DNA from: Marinilabiliales bacterium
Lineage (GTDB): Bacteria; Bacteroidota; Bacteroidia; Bacteroidales; F082
Direction of reading: 5' to 3'
Assembly: GCA_002869465.1 (NCBI GenBank)
Contig: PKSW01000308.1
Location: 1,199 to 15,200, forward strand
DNA: 14,002 nt
How positions within the stretch are numbered: position 1 is the first letter of the stretch; the number at the start of each line of letters is the position of its first letter. Positions 1 through 6,705 of this stretch are shown piece after piece. The notes beneath the pieces are model-generated. The model saw nothing but the letters and a program-made list of their open reading frames with translations. It was not told the DNA's origin and searched no databases. Made by a program: the position numbers and the translations under genes.

Positions 1-258
1 AAAATTGCTGCCGGTATGATCGGTTATGATTTCATGATCGAGTTAAAGCAAGACCGTTATCGTTACACTTTAAACAATTTCCTGTTAAAATCAGCCACAC
101 GTCAACCGGTTGAGAAATGGTTGGATAAAACGGACCCGGCCTATGATGTTCGTTGGAATGAGTACCTGGATCAGATTGCTGAATATGCCAAAAATTGGGG
201 CAATACACTCAAAGAAAAAATGAAACCGGAGCCCGAGAAAGCACCGGACGAATGGTAA
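1..258 (+). CDS. C-terminal part of a probable DUF4468 (TBP-like fold) protein
   Basis: The open frame runs in from the left edge and ends at TAA (256-258), so only the last 85 residues are visible. The piece begins with a beta-rich stretch (IELKQDRYRYTLNNF) of the type seen near the end of DUF4468 domains, in which a GRYRYT-like strand is typical. A charged, probably helical tail follows, rich in Trp, Lys and Glu and ending in PDEW. DUF4468 proteins are small, usually exported Bacteroidota proteins of unknown function; the signal peptide, if any, lies outside the window. The stop is 30 bases before the HMG-CoA reductase gene on the same strand, so the two could share a transcript, but nothing suggests a role in isoprenoid synthesis. 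The family call rests on pattern recognition of a fragment and is moderate. Confidence 0.55.
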   Translation, partial: KIAAGMIGYDFMIELKQDRYRYTLNNFLLKSATRQPVEKWLDKTDPAYDVRWNEYLDQIAEYAKNWGNTLKEKMKPEPEKAPDEW

Positions 259-288
259 TTTACCGCACGAATGTTTAGCGCATAGAAA

Positions 289-1635
289 ATGCCCAGAAGA
301 AGGAAACGTGATATCATCATCAAAGGTTTTTCCAAACTTTTGAAAGAAGACAAGCTCAAAATTGTCGCCGAGCTAATGGACAAGCAGGTGGAAAGCATGG
401 AGTTAATGAAGAGCTTCTGGCATACGGACCACTCGGTTCAGAAAATTTTTGATGAATTCAGTGAAAATACCATCTCAAACTTCTACATCCCTTATGGTGT
501 GGCACCAAACGTAATTGTAAACGATATCAATTACCTCGTACCATTGGTTATTGAAGAAAGCTCCGTAGTGGCGGCAGCCTCGTCAAGTGCTAAATTCTGG
601 TCGGAGCGTGGCGGTTTTAAGGCCGAGGTAATTGATGTGATCAAAATAGGACAGGTGCATTTTACCTGGAAAGGTGATAAACAGAAACTCATATCTGTAT
701 TTGATGACCTGAAGTTGTACCTGCGTGATTCTGTTAAAGAGATAACGGCCAACATGGAAGCCCGTGGCGGGGGCGTGATCGATTTTGAATTAATCGACAT
801 GACCCGGGAAATTGAAGGATATTACCAGTTGCGTGTTTCTTTTAATACGGTAAATTCGATGGGTGCTAATTTTATCAATTCATGTCTCGAAGAATTTGCC
901 GTTGCCCTGCAATCTTTTTTCCGTGAAAACGATGTGTTTGAAGGAAATGAAAAGGAAACCTATATCATCATGTCCATCCTGTCGAATTACACTCCCGAAT
1001 GTTTGGTAAAAGCATGGGTGGAATGTGATTACAAGGATTTGGATGAGGTAGATGAAAACATGTCGGGTGAAGAATTTGCACAAAAATTTCAGCATGCGGT
1101 GCATATAGCCGAAATTGATGTATATCGCGCCACAACCCACAACAAAGGAATTTTCAATGGGATTGATGCTGTGGCTATCGCTACTGGAAACGATTTCAGG
1201 GCCATTGAAGCAGCGGGGCATACCTATGCTTCCAGAAGCGGTATATATAAAAGCCTGACCAATGCAGAACTAAAAGAAGGCAGATTCAAATACACACTTA
1301 CGTTACCTTTGGCTATGGGAACAGTGGGAGGATTAACCTCACTACATCCGCTGGCAAAGCATTCTCTCGAAATGCTGGGTAAACCTACGGCTGAGGAGCT
1401 GATGATGATCACGGCTTCAGTTGGACTGGCGAATAATTTCTCCGCGGTGCGTTCCCTTGTGACCAAAGGAATTCAGGTGGGCCATATGAAAATGCACCTG
1501 ATGAATATTCTGAATCATTTTAATGCCAATGAAGAAGAAAAAGAAAAAGCGGTGGAACATTTTATTGCTCACAAAGTGTCTTTCAATAATGTGAGTCAAT
1601 TCATAAAAAAACTCCGGGAAGTTGAACAGGAATAG
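289..1635 (+). CDS. mvaA: Class II hydroxymethylglutaryl-CoA reductase
   Basis: This enzyme reduces HMG-CoA to mevalonate (the reverse in mevalonate-degrading bacteria), using two molecules of NAD(P)H. The 448-residue protein aligns along its length with the Pseudomonas mevalonii class II enzyme: ENTISNFYIPYGVAPN (59-74), VPLVIEESSVVAAAS (84-98), ATTHNKG (281-287), ATGND (298-302) and GIQVGHMKMH (394-403). The expected catalytic residues are present: Glu90, Lys286, Asp302 and His399. The usual DAMGxN cofactor motif reads NSMGAN (189-194), so its Asp is replaced by Asn. The length is slightly above the family's usual 425-430. There is no membrane anchor, so the protein is cytosolic. 'Degradative' is a family label; kinase and decarboxylase genes downstream argue for biosynthesis here. 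The ATG at 289 is preceded by no clear Shine-Dalgarno sequence. The 3' end overlaps the next gene by 14 bases, indicating a joint transcript. Confidence 0.93.
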   Translation: MPRRRKRDIIIKGFSKLLKEDKLKIVAELMDKQVESMELMKSFWHTDHSVQKIFDEFSENTISNFYIPYGVAPNVIVNDINYLVPLVIEESSVVAAASSSAKFWSERGGFKAEVIDVIKIGQVHFTWKGDKQKLISVFDDLKLYLRDSVKEITANMEARGGGVIDFELIDMTREIEGYYQLRVSFNTVNSMGANFINSCLEEFAVALQSFFRENDVFEGNEKETYIIMSILSNYTPECLVKAWVECDYKDLDEVDENMSGEEFAQKFQHAVHIAEIDVYRATTHNKGIFNGIDAVAIATGNDFRAIEAAGHTYASRSGIYKSLTNAELKEGRFKYTLTLPLAMGTVGGLTSLHPLAKHSLEMLGKPTAEELMMITASVGLANNFSAVRSLVTKGIQVGHMKMHLMNILNHFNANEEEKEKAVEHFIAHKVSFNNVSQFIKKLREVEQE

Positions 1636-2542
1636 CTGGTTCGCTAATGGCAAGCTTTTAATCACAGGCGAGTACCTCGTATTGGATGGTGCTAAAGCTT
1701 TAGCAGTACCCCTAAAACCAGGACAGCATTTAACTGTAAATACATCAGAAAAGGGTATATTGAATTGGACAGCAACATCACCTGAAGGCACCTGGTTTAA
1801 GGCCAAATTGAAATTACCTACTTTGAAAGTGCTGGAGACGACAAGCAAAGTACGCGCTGATCGTTTGGTGTTGCTATTGCAAAAAGCAATCGACCAGTCG
1901 GCTCATTTATTAAAAAACATTCAGGGATTTGACGTGGAGACAAAACTTGATTTTAATCCCGAATTTGGTTTTGGTTCCAGTTCAACGTTGATTTACTGCC
2001 TTGCGCAATGGGCCCAAATCGATCCATACAAATTGCAGCAGCAAACCTTCGGGGGGTCGGGGTTTGATATTGCCTGTGCTGATGCCAGAGGACCCATCAC
2101 ATTTCAGAGGTATAAAGATACCATTCAAATCCAGCATGCTAAAATTCCATCATCTATAAGTGGTTTCTTGTATTTCGTGTACCTCGGCAAAAAGCAACAA
2201 ACATCAAAAAGCATCCGTGATTTCAGAAAAAACGCTTCTTTTACTTCAACTGATATTGATACCATCACTTCAATTACAAATCAAATTATTAAAACCGATT
2301 CATTGGATGAATTTGAGATGTTGCTGTTGGAACATGAAAAAATGTTGTCGCTAATTCTGAAAACTCCCACCATTAAATCCAGTAGTTTTTCAAATTATGA
2401 AGGATGCGTAAAATCACTCGGTGCCTGGGGTGGCGATTTTGTGCTGGTAAGCAGCCGTGAACCGAAACAACAATTTTCCGAGCAAATGAAAAAGCGGGGC
2501 TTTCATATTATTTTTTCATACGCCGACCTGGTACTGAGGTAG
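1622..2542 (+). CDS. GYDIA-family GHMP kinase, candidate phosphomevalonate kinase
   Basis: A 306-residue GHMP-superfamily kinase. Motif 1 is GKLLITGEYLVLDG (10-23). The phosphate loop is FGFGSSST (115-122). The family signature GGSGFDIACADARGPITF (144-161) contains Asp149, in the position of the GHMP catalytic Asp. Motif 3 is GAWGGDFVLVSS (267-278). Bacteroidota proteins of this kind are annotated 'GYDIA family GHMP kinase' from the G-Y/F-D-I-A string and are found with mevalonate genes. The GSGFDIA string followed by G-x-I-x-F resembles the signature of GHMP-type phosphomevalonate kinases (yeast ERG8 type). With HMG-CoA reductase, mevalonate kinase and decarboxylase adjacent, phosphorylation of 5-phosphomevalonate is the likely reaction; this is inference. 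No early ATG exists in frame. TTG at 1622 gives the short leader expected before the ANGKLL motif and lies inside the reductase gene, suggesting translational coupling. Confidence 0.82.
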   Translation: MNRNSWFANGKLLITGEYLVLDGAKALAVPLKPGQHLTVNTSEKGILNWTATSPEGTWFKAKLKLPTLKVLETTSKVRADRLVLLLQKAIDQSAHLLKNIQGFDVETKLDFNPEFGFGSSSTLIYCLAQWAQIDPYKLQQQTFGGSGFDIACADARGPITFQRYKDTIQIQHAKIPSSISGFLYFVYLGKKQQTSKSIRDFRKNASFTSTDIDTITSITNQIIKTDSLDEFEMLLLEHEKMLSLILKTPTIKSSSFSNYEGCVKSLGAWGGDFVLVSSREPKQQFSEQMKKRGFHIIFSYADLVLR

Positions 2543-2603
2543 AAAGTCTTAGCAAATAAATCGACATTTTTGTGTAATTTGGCCATTCAATTATTTTTTG
2601 AAA

Positions 2604-3665
2604 ATGGTTCAAAATAATATCGATAAGGGAAAGATATCCTGGCAAAGTCCATCCAATATTGCACTTATTAAATATTGGGGCAAACACGGAATCCAACTAC
2701 CCTGCAATCCATCAGTAAGCATGACGTTAAGTACTTCATTAACAAATACATCAATTTCTTATTTGAAAAAACAGCATGCAGACAAGAATGTGTTTCTGGA
2801 ATTCTATTTCGATGGGAAACGATCAGAAGCATTTGAAAAAAGAATAGCTGTTTACTTCAATCATATTTTAGATGAATTCCCTTTTCTGTCCGATTATCAA
2901 TTTAAAATTGAAAGCAGCAACACCTTTCCGCATTCATCCGGAATTGCTTCATCAGCTTCCGCTTTTTCGGCTTTGGCGTTGTGTATTATAAGCCTGAAAG
3001 AAATTGTAACAGGTGAAATAAGTAAAAATGAGTTCTTTCAACAGGCATCGCAACTGGCGCGCCTGGGCTCAGGGAGCGCCTCGCGGTCAGTTTACGGGGG
3101 TTACACCGTTTGGGGAAAAGTAGAAGGAACGGATACATATTCCGACATATATGCCCGTCCTTTGCAGTCGGAAGTTCACCCTGTATTTCAATTTTATCAG
3201 GACGCTATTTTAATTGTAAGCTCAAAAAATAAAAAGGTAGGAAGTACAGCCGGGCATGCTTTGATGGAAAAAAATCCCTTTGCCCGTGCAAGATACCGGC
3301 AGGCCATGGATCACACGATTGAGATGCTTCAGGTATTGAAGAATGGTGATTCAGAGCGGTTAGTGAGGATTGTTGAGCAGGAAGCCATGACCTTACACGG
3401 ATTAATGATGTCATCCGATCCGGGATATGTTTTAATGAAACAAGAGACGATTGAAATCATAGATCTAATTCGTGATTTCAGGAAAAAACTGCAAATCCCT
3501 GTTGCCTTTACGCTTGATGCCGGTCCCAATGTACACCTCTTGTATCCGTTAATATCCAGGGAAAAAGTGTTGAACTTTATCAACGAAGAACTCTTGCATT
3601 TCTGTGATAACAGGCAATGGATTGACGATGCCATGGGCAAGGGTCCCCAATTAATGAATGCATAG
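2604..3665 (+). CDS. mvaD: Diphosphomevalonate decarboxylase
   Basis: This enzyme converts mevalonate 5-diphosphate and ATP to isopentenyl diphosphate, ADP, phosphate and CO2. The cytosolic protein has 353 residues from ATG 2604; an in-frame TTG two codons upstream (2598) would add Met-Lys and is less likely. Family motifs occur in order: SPSNIALIKYWGKHG (15-29), the SSGIASSASAFSALAL loop (111-126), ARLGSGSASRSVYGGY (152-167) and AFTLDAGPNVHLLYP (301-315). Asp305 in the last motif is the expected catalytic Asp, and the Arg/Ser residues of the GSGSASRS segment fit binding of a diphosphate. Length is normal for the family (about 320-400). A 61-base gap follows the GYDIA kinase; it contains only a degenerate -7-like TAATTTGG (2575-2582), so read-through from upstream is possible. 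The stop is three bases before the mevalonate kinase gene. A phosphomevalonate decarboxylase is the main alternative, but the motifs favour the classical enzyme. Confidence 0.92.
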   Translation: MVQNNIDKGKISWQSPSNIALIKYWGKHGIQLPCNPSVSMTLSTSLTNTSISYLKKQHADKNVFLEFYFDGKRSEAFEKRIAVYFNHILDEFPFLSDYQFKIESSNTFPHSSGIASSASAFSALALCIISLKEIVTGEISKNEFFQQASQLARLGSGSASRSVYGGYTVWGKVEGTDTYSDIYARPLQSEVHPVFQFYQDAILIVSSKNKKVGSTAGHALMEKNPFARARYRQAMDHTIEMLQVLKNGDSERLVRIVEQEAMTLHGLMMSSDPGYVLMKQETIEIIDLIRDFRKKLQIPVAFTLDAGPNVHLLYPLISREKVLNFINEELLHFCDNRQWIDDAMGKGPQLMNA

Positions 3666-3668
3666 CTG

Positions 3669-4598
3669 ATGAATGATTTCCACGACTTTTATTCTAAAAT
3701 ATTATTGTTTGGTGAGTACAGCGTGATCTGTAATTCGATGGGATTGACCATTCCGTATCAGAAATACTCCGGAAACTTGCAGAAAATTGATGAACCAGGT
3801 GAGGAAGCGCGAAAATCATCCGAAAATTTAAAAGGGTTCTATGCGTACCTGCTCCAATTGTCCGCTCAGAAAGAATTATCAGTAAAACTGGACCTGGATG
3901 CCTTTAAAAATGACCTGGAACGCAATTTGTATTTCGATTCAAATATTCCTCAGGGATATGGCGTTGGGAGTTCAGGCGCCATTTGTGCAGCTATTTATGA
4001 TGCTTATGCGATCGATAAAATCACTGATCCTGAAAACATTTGTTTGCCCGAATTGAAGCAAATTTTTGCACTGATGGAATCCTATTTTCACGGCGTAAGT
4101 TCGGGATTGGATCCGTTGAATTCATATCTTAAAAAAACGTTACTCATCCACGATAAAGAAACACTGGAAATTATTGAAACTCCATCCGGATTCAAAAAAA
4201 ATGAACTCGCTACCTTCCTGGTCGACACGAATTTATCAGGCGAAACCGAACACCTGGTGAATATTTTCTTCGACAAGTGCCGGTATTATAAATTTTACAA
4301 AGAGGTGAAAAATGAATTAATACCCATGAATAATCTGTGTATTGAACTATTTATGAAGGGAAATCTTTCCGGTTTTTTAGCCGCCGTTGAAAAACTTTCT
4401 CTTTTCTTTTTTAAACATTTCAAGCCGATGATTCCGGAAACATTTGTGGAACTCTGGGAAAAAGGAATTCATGATAAAAAATATTCGCTCAAGCTATGCG
4501 GATCAGGAGGTGGAGGTTTCCTGCTGGGTTTTACGACAGATTTTGAGGCATCACGAAAAGAATTTGACGGGTATACTTTGCAAAAGCTCGAAATGTAA
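3669..4598 (+). CDS. mvk: Mevalonate kinase
   Basis: This enzyme phosphorylates mevalonate at O5 using ATP, the first step after HMG-CoA reductase. The 309-residue GHMP kinase has motif 1 KILLFGEYSVI (10-20, with the conserved Lys10), the ATP loop IPQGYGVGSSGA (93-104), the substrate segment ESYFHGVSSGLDPLNSY (137-153, with Glu137 and catalytic Asp148) and glycine-rich motif 3 LCGSGGGGFLLGF (276-288). ESxFHGxxSGxDP is characteristic of mevalonate kinases and separates this protein from the GYDIA kinase two genes upstream. The ATP loop has Tyr-Gly-Val where many mevalonate kinases have Ala-Gly-Leu, and SSGA where most have SSAA; I take this as a lineage feature. The ATG is three bases after the mvaD stop, so the two are almost certainly cotranscribed and probably coupled. 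The protein is cytosolic, with no signal peptide or membrane segment. Confidence 0.88.
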   Translation: MNDFHDFYSKILLFGEYSVICNSMGLTIPYQKYSGNLQKIDEPGEEARKSSENLKGFYAYLLQLSAQKELSVKLDLDAFKNDLERNLYFDSNIPQGYGVGSSGAICAAIYDAYAIDKITDPENICLPELKQIFALMESYFHGVSSGLDPLNSYLKKTLLIHDKETLEIIETPSGFKKNELATFLVDTNLSGETEHLVNIFFDKCRYYKFYKEVKNELIPMNNLCIELFMKGNLSGFLAAVEKLSLFFFKHFKPMIPETFVELWEKGIHDKKYSLKLCGSGGGGFLLGFTTDFEASRKEFDGYTLQKLEM

Positions 4599-4622
4599 TT
4601 CACATAACATTTCTTATTTCCT

Positions 4623-4630
4623 TAATTTTG
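4623..4630 (+). promoter_or_regulatory. Candidate -7 box before adenine deaminase
   Basis: TAATTTTG matches the Bacteroidota -7 consensus TAnnTTTG exactly and ends 17 bases before the ade start codon. No TTG lies at the usual distance upstream, so only half of the promoter is recognisable. It suggests that ade may be transcribed separately from the mevalonate genes. Confidence 0.4.
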
Positions 4631-4647
4631 ACTGAAGCAAGATACTT

Positions 4648-6288
4648 ATGAAACAGAAAAATACTTACAGCACCGAAGGTAACATTGTTGATCTGAGAGC
4701 CGAAACCATTTTCAAGGGCCGGATATTTGTTGAAAATGGAATCATTGTAAAAGTCGAAAAAGACGAATCAATAATCGGTGATCAATACATTCTACCAGGT
4801 TTAATAGATGCCCATATCCACATTGAAAGTTCTATGCTGATCCCGTCCGAATTTGCCCGTCTGGCTTCGGTGCATGGAACAGTTGCCACGGTTTCCGATC
4901 CCCATGAGATTGCCAATGTGCTGGGTATTGAAGGCATCAATTATATGATCAATAACGGGAATAAAGTACCGTTTAAATTCTATTTTGGAGCCTCATCATG
5001 TGTTCCGGCAACGCCCTTTGAAACAGCAGGTTTTGAACTCGGTTTGAACGAACTGGATCAACTACTCGCTCGGGATGAGATCAAATATATGTCGGAAATG
5101 ATGAATTTCCCGGGTGTTATTCATCGAGATGAGTTTGTGATGAAGAAACTGGATATTGCTAAAAAATATGACAAACCGATAGATGGACATGCGCCCGGTG
5201 TTGTGGGAGAGGACGCCAGGAAATATATCGACGCAGGCATTACAACCGACCATGAGTGTTTTACGATGGAAGAAGCATTAAGCAAAATTAGCTATGGGAT
5301 GAAAATTCAGATCAGGGAAGGCAGTGCTGCTAAAAATTTTGATGCATTGGTGGGTCTGCTTGAAGATCACGCTGATGATGTGTTGTTCTGCTCCGACGAC
5401 AAACATCCTGACGATCTCGTCGAAGGCCATATCAATCGTTTGGTAATACGAGCCATAAAAAAAGGTTTCGATCCGATAAAAGTGCTGAAAAGTGCTATCA
5501 TCAATCCCATTGAGCACTATAAACTTGATGTGGGCACCCTGCAAGTTGGCGATCCGGCCGATATGATCATGGTGGATAATCTGACGGATTTCAATGTAGT
5601 TGAAACTTATGCAGACGGAATTTTAATTGCCAAAAATGGGAAAACGCTTATTGATTCAGTAAACGAATCAGCACCTAATAATTTTCAGGCCCTGCCTCTT
5701 AAAGAAAGTGATATGGTTGTAAAACCTGAAAGCAATTGTCTGAGAGTGATGGAAGCATTGGATGGTCAGTTGATTACTACAGAAGAGTGCGTGAGTCCGA
5801 AAGTAGTGAATGGAAACGTGGTCAGCGATCCGGAAAGGGATATTTTAAAGATTGTAGTACTCAACCGCTATAAGAAAGCGGCACCTGCGATAGCATTTAT
5901 CCGTAATTTCAATTTGAAAGAAGGCGCCATTGCCTCAAGTGTGGCCCACGACAGCCATAATATTGTGGCCGTAGGTGTTGATGATGCAGATATTGCAAAA
6001 GCCATCAATCTGGTGATTAAAGAAAAGGGAGGGGTTTCGCTGGTAAGTTCGTCAAAGGAAATGATTTTGCCGTTACCGGTGGCCGGATTAATGTCAGCAG
6101 AAGATGGATACCTGGTAGCTGAAAAATATCATGAAATAGATCATGCAGCCCACGCACTTGGTTCAACATTACGGGCACCTTTCATGACCCTTTCATTTAT
6201 GGCACTTCTGGTGATACCCAATCTCAAATTAAGCGACAAAGGATTATTTGATGGAACAAGCTTTTCCTTTACAGATTTGTTTGCCTGA
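4648..6288 (+). CDS. ade: Adenine deaminase (amidohydrolase type)
   Basis: This enzyme hydrolyses adenine to hypoxanthine and ammonia in purine salvage. The cytosolic protein has 546 residues, within the usual 540-600 of the Ade family. The N-terminal part is an amidohydrolase metal-binding barrel: GLIDAHIHIESSML (51-64) supplies His56, His58 and a following Glu60, and DGHAPG (179-184), TTDHECF (199-205) and FCSDDKHPDDL (247-257) supply further metal and catalytic residues. The last 150 or so residues form the C-terminal domain specific to adenine deaminases, including VAHDSHNIVAVG and an APFMTLSFMAL segment close to the end. This combination separates it from dihydroorotases and imidazolonepropionases. 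It lies 49 bases after mevalonate kinase on the same strand and has its own possible -7 box. I see no metabolic link to the isoprenoid genes, so the neighbourhood is probably incidental. A long imperfect dyad begins three bases after its stop. Confidence 0.95.
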   Translation: MKQKNTYSTEGNIVDLRAETIFKGRIFVENGIIVKVEKDESIIGDQYILPGLIDAHIHIESSMLIPSEFARLASVHGTVATVSDPHEIANVLGIEGINYMINNGNKVPFKFYFGASSCVPATPFETAGFELGLNELDQLLARDEIKYMSEMMNFPGVIHRDEFVMKKLDIAKKYDKPIDGHAPGVVGEDARKYIDAGITTDHECFTMEEALSKISYGMKIQIREGSAAKNFDALVGLLEDHADDVLFCSDDKHPDDLVEGHINRLVIRAIKKGFDPIKVLKSAIINPIEHYKLDVGTLQVGDPADMIMVDNLTDFNVVETYADGILIAKNGKTLIDSVNESAPNNFQALPLKESDMVVKPESNCLRVMEALDGQLITTEECVSPKVVNGNVVSDPERDILKIVVLNRYKKAAPAIAFIRNFNLKEGAIASSVAHDSHNIVAVGVDDADIAKAINLVIKEKGGVSLVSSSKEMILPLPVAGLMSAEDGYLVAEKYHEIDHAAHALGSTLRAPFMTLSFMALLVIPNLKLSDKGLFDGTSFSFTDLFA

Positions 6289-6291
6289 GAA

Positions 6292-6327
6292 CCTTATTTA
6301 GATTAAGTATAAAATATCTAAAAAAGG
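6292..6327. repeat. 12-bp imperfect inverted repeat between ade and the arsR-type gene
   Basis: CCTTATTTAGAT (6292-6303) and ATCTAAAAAAGG (6316-6327) are reverse complements except for one A-A mismatch, with a 12-base spacer. The dyad starts three bases after the ade stop and ends 22 bases before the -33 box of the next gene. Its AT-rich stem and the absence of a T-run on the + strand argue against a normal intrinsic terminator. It could form a hairpin in the ade transcript, or serve as an operator for the repressor downstream. Confidence 0.5.
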
Positions 6328-6345
6328 CATATATGTAAATATTTA
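6328..6345. promoter_or_regulatory. Two abutting perfect palindromes, possible operator
   Basis: CATATATG (6328-6335) and TAAATATTTA (6336-6345) are each perfectly self-complementary. They abut one another, follow directly on the larger dyad, and end four bases before the -33 element of the repressor gene. ArsR-family repressors commonly bind AT-rich palindromes at their own promoter, so autoregulation through this site is plausible. The high AT content makes short palindromes cheap by chance. Confidence 0.35.
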
Positions 6346-6349
6346 ACTG

Positions 6350-6378
6350 TTTGAAGATAACGATATTTCCTACTTTTG
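6350..6378 (+). promoter_or_regulatory. Bacteroidota-type promoter of the arsR-type gene
   Basis: TTTG (6350-6353) and TACTTTTG (6371-6378) match the -33 and -7 consensus elements (TTTG and TAnnTTTG) exactly, with a 17-base spacer. Transcription would start near 6384, leaving a leader of roughly 10 bases before the ATG at 6395. This is the best promoter match in the window. Confidence 0.65.
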
Positions 6379-6394
6379 CGGAAACATTATTGCA

Positions 6395-6691
6395 ATGGCA
6401 AACATTGATATAAACGTTTCCAAACTGGAACTGGCAGCGAGCAAACTCAGGGCAATTTCCCATCCCATGCGCATCGCGATTATTGATTTATTGGCACAGG
6501 GTGGAAAATTAAGCGTTACCGAAATATATGAAGCTTTGGATATTGAGCAGGCAACGGCTTCGCACCATCTGAATATTCTCAAAAATAAAAATGTCCTGGT
6601 ATCCAAACGCGAAGGGAAAAAGATATTTTATTCGTTAAAAAACATGACCCTGACCGAGATCATCGAATGTGTGAATCGTTGTAACGACTAA
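6395..6691 (+). CDS. ArsR-family winged-helix transcriptional regulator
   Basis: A 98-residue DNA-binding protein, the normal size for the ArsR/SmtB family. A helix resembling the family's dimer and first-core region (ASKLRAISHPMRIAIIDLL, 15-33) is followed by the helix-turn-helix LSVTEIYEALDIEQATASHHL (39-59) and a wing ending in EGKKIFYSL (73-81). The ATASHHL recognition helix is characteristic. The classical ELCVCDL metal site is absent: helix 3 has LSVTEIYE instead. The only two cysteines, Cys92 and Cys96, form a C-x3-C pair at the extreme C-terminus, which could hold a metal or act as a thiol redox switch; this is inference. No metal transporter, arsenate gene or sulfur-oxidation gene lies beside it, so its target is unknown apart from probable autoregulation. 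Its stop is 14 bases from the stop of the converging lipoprotein gene. Confidence 0.88.
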   Translation: MANIDINVSKLELAASKLRAISHPMRIAIIDLLAQGGKLSVTEIYEALDIEQATASHHLNILKNKNVLVSKREGKKIFYSLKNMTLTEIIECVNRCND

Positions 6692-6705
6692 CAAATTACA
6701 ATCCT

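Noticed and set aside
1417..1848. A 143-codon open frame on the minus strand across the reductase-kinase junction
   Set aside because: It is antisense to two well-supported genes and its product has a long Phe run from the complement of Lys/Glu codons, typical of a shadow frame.
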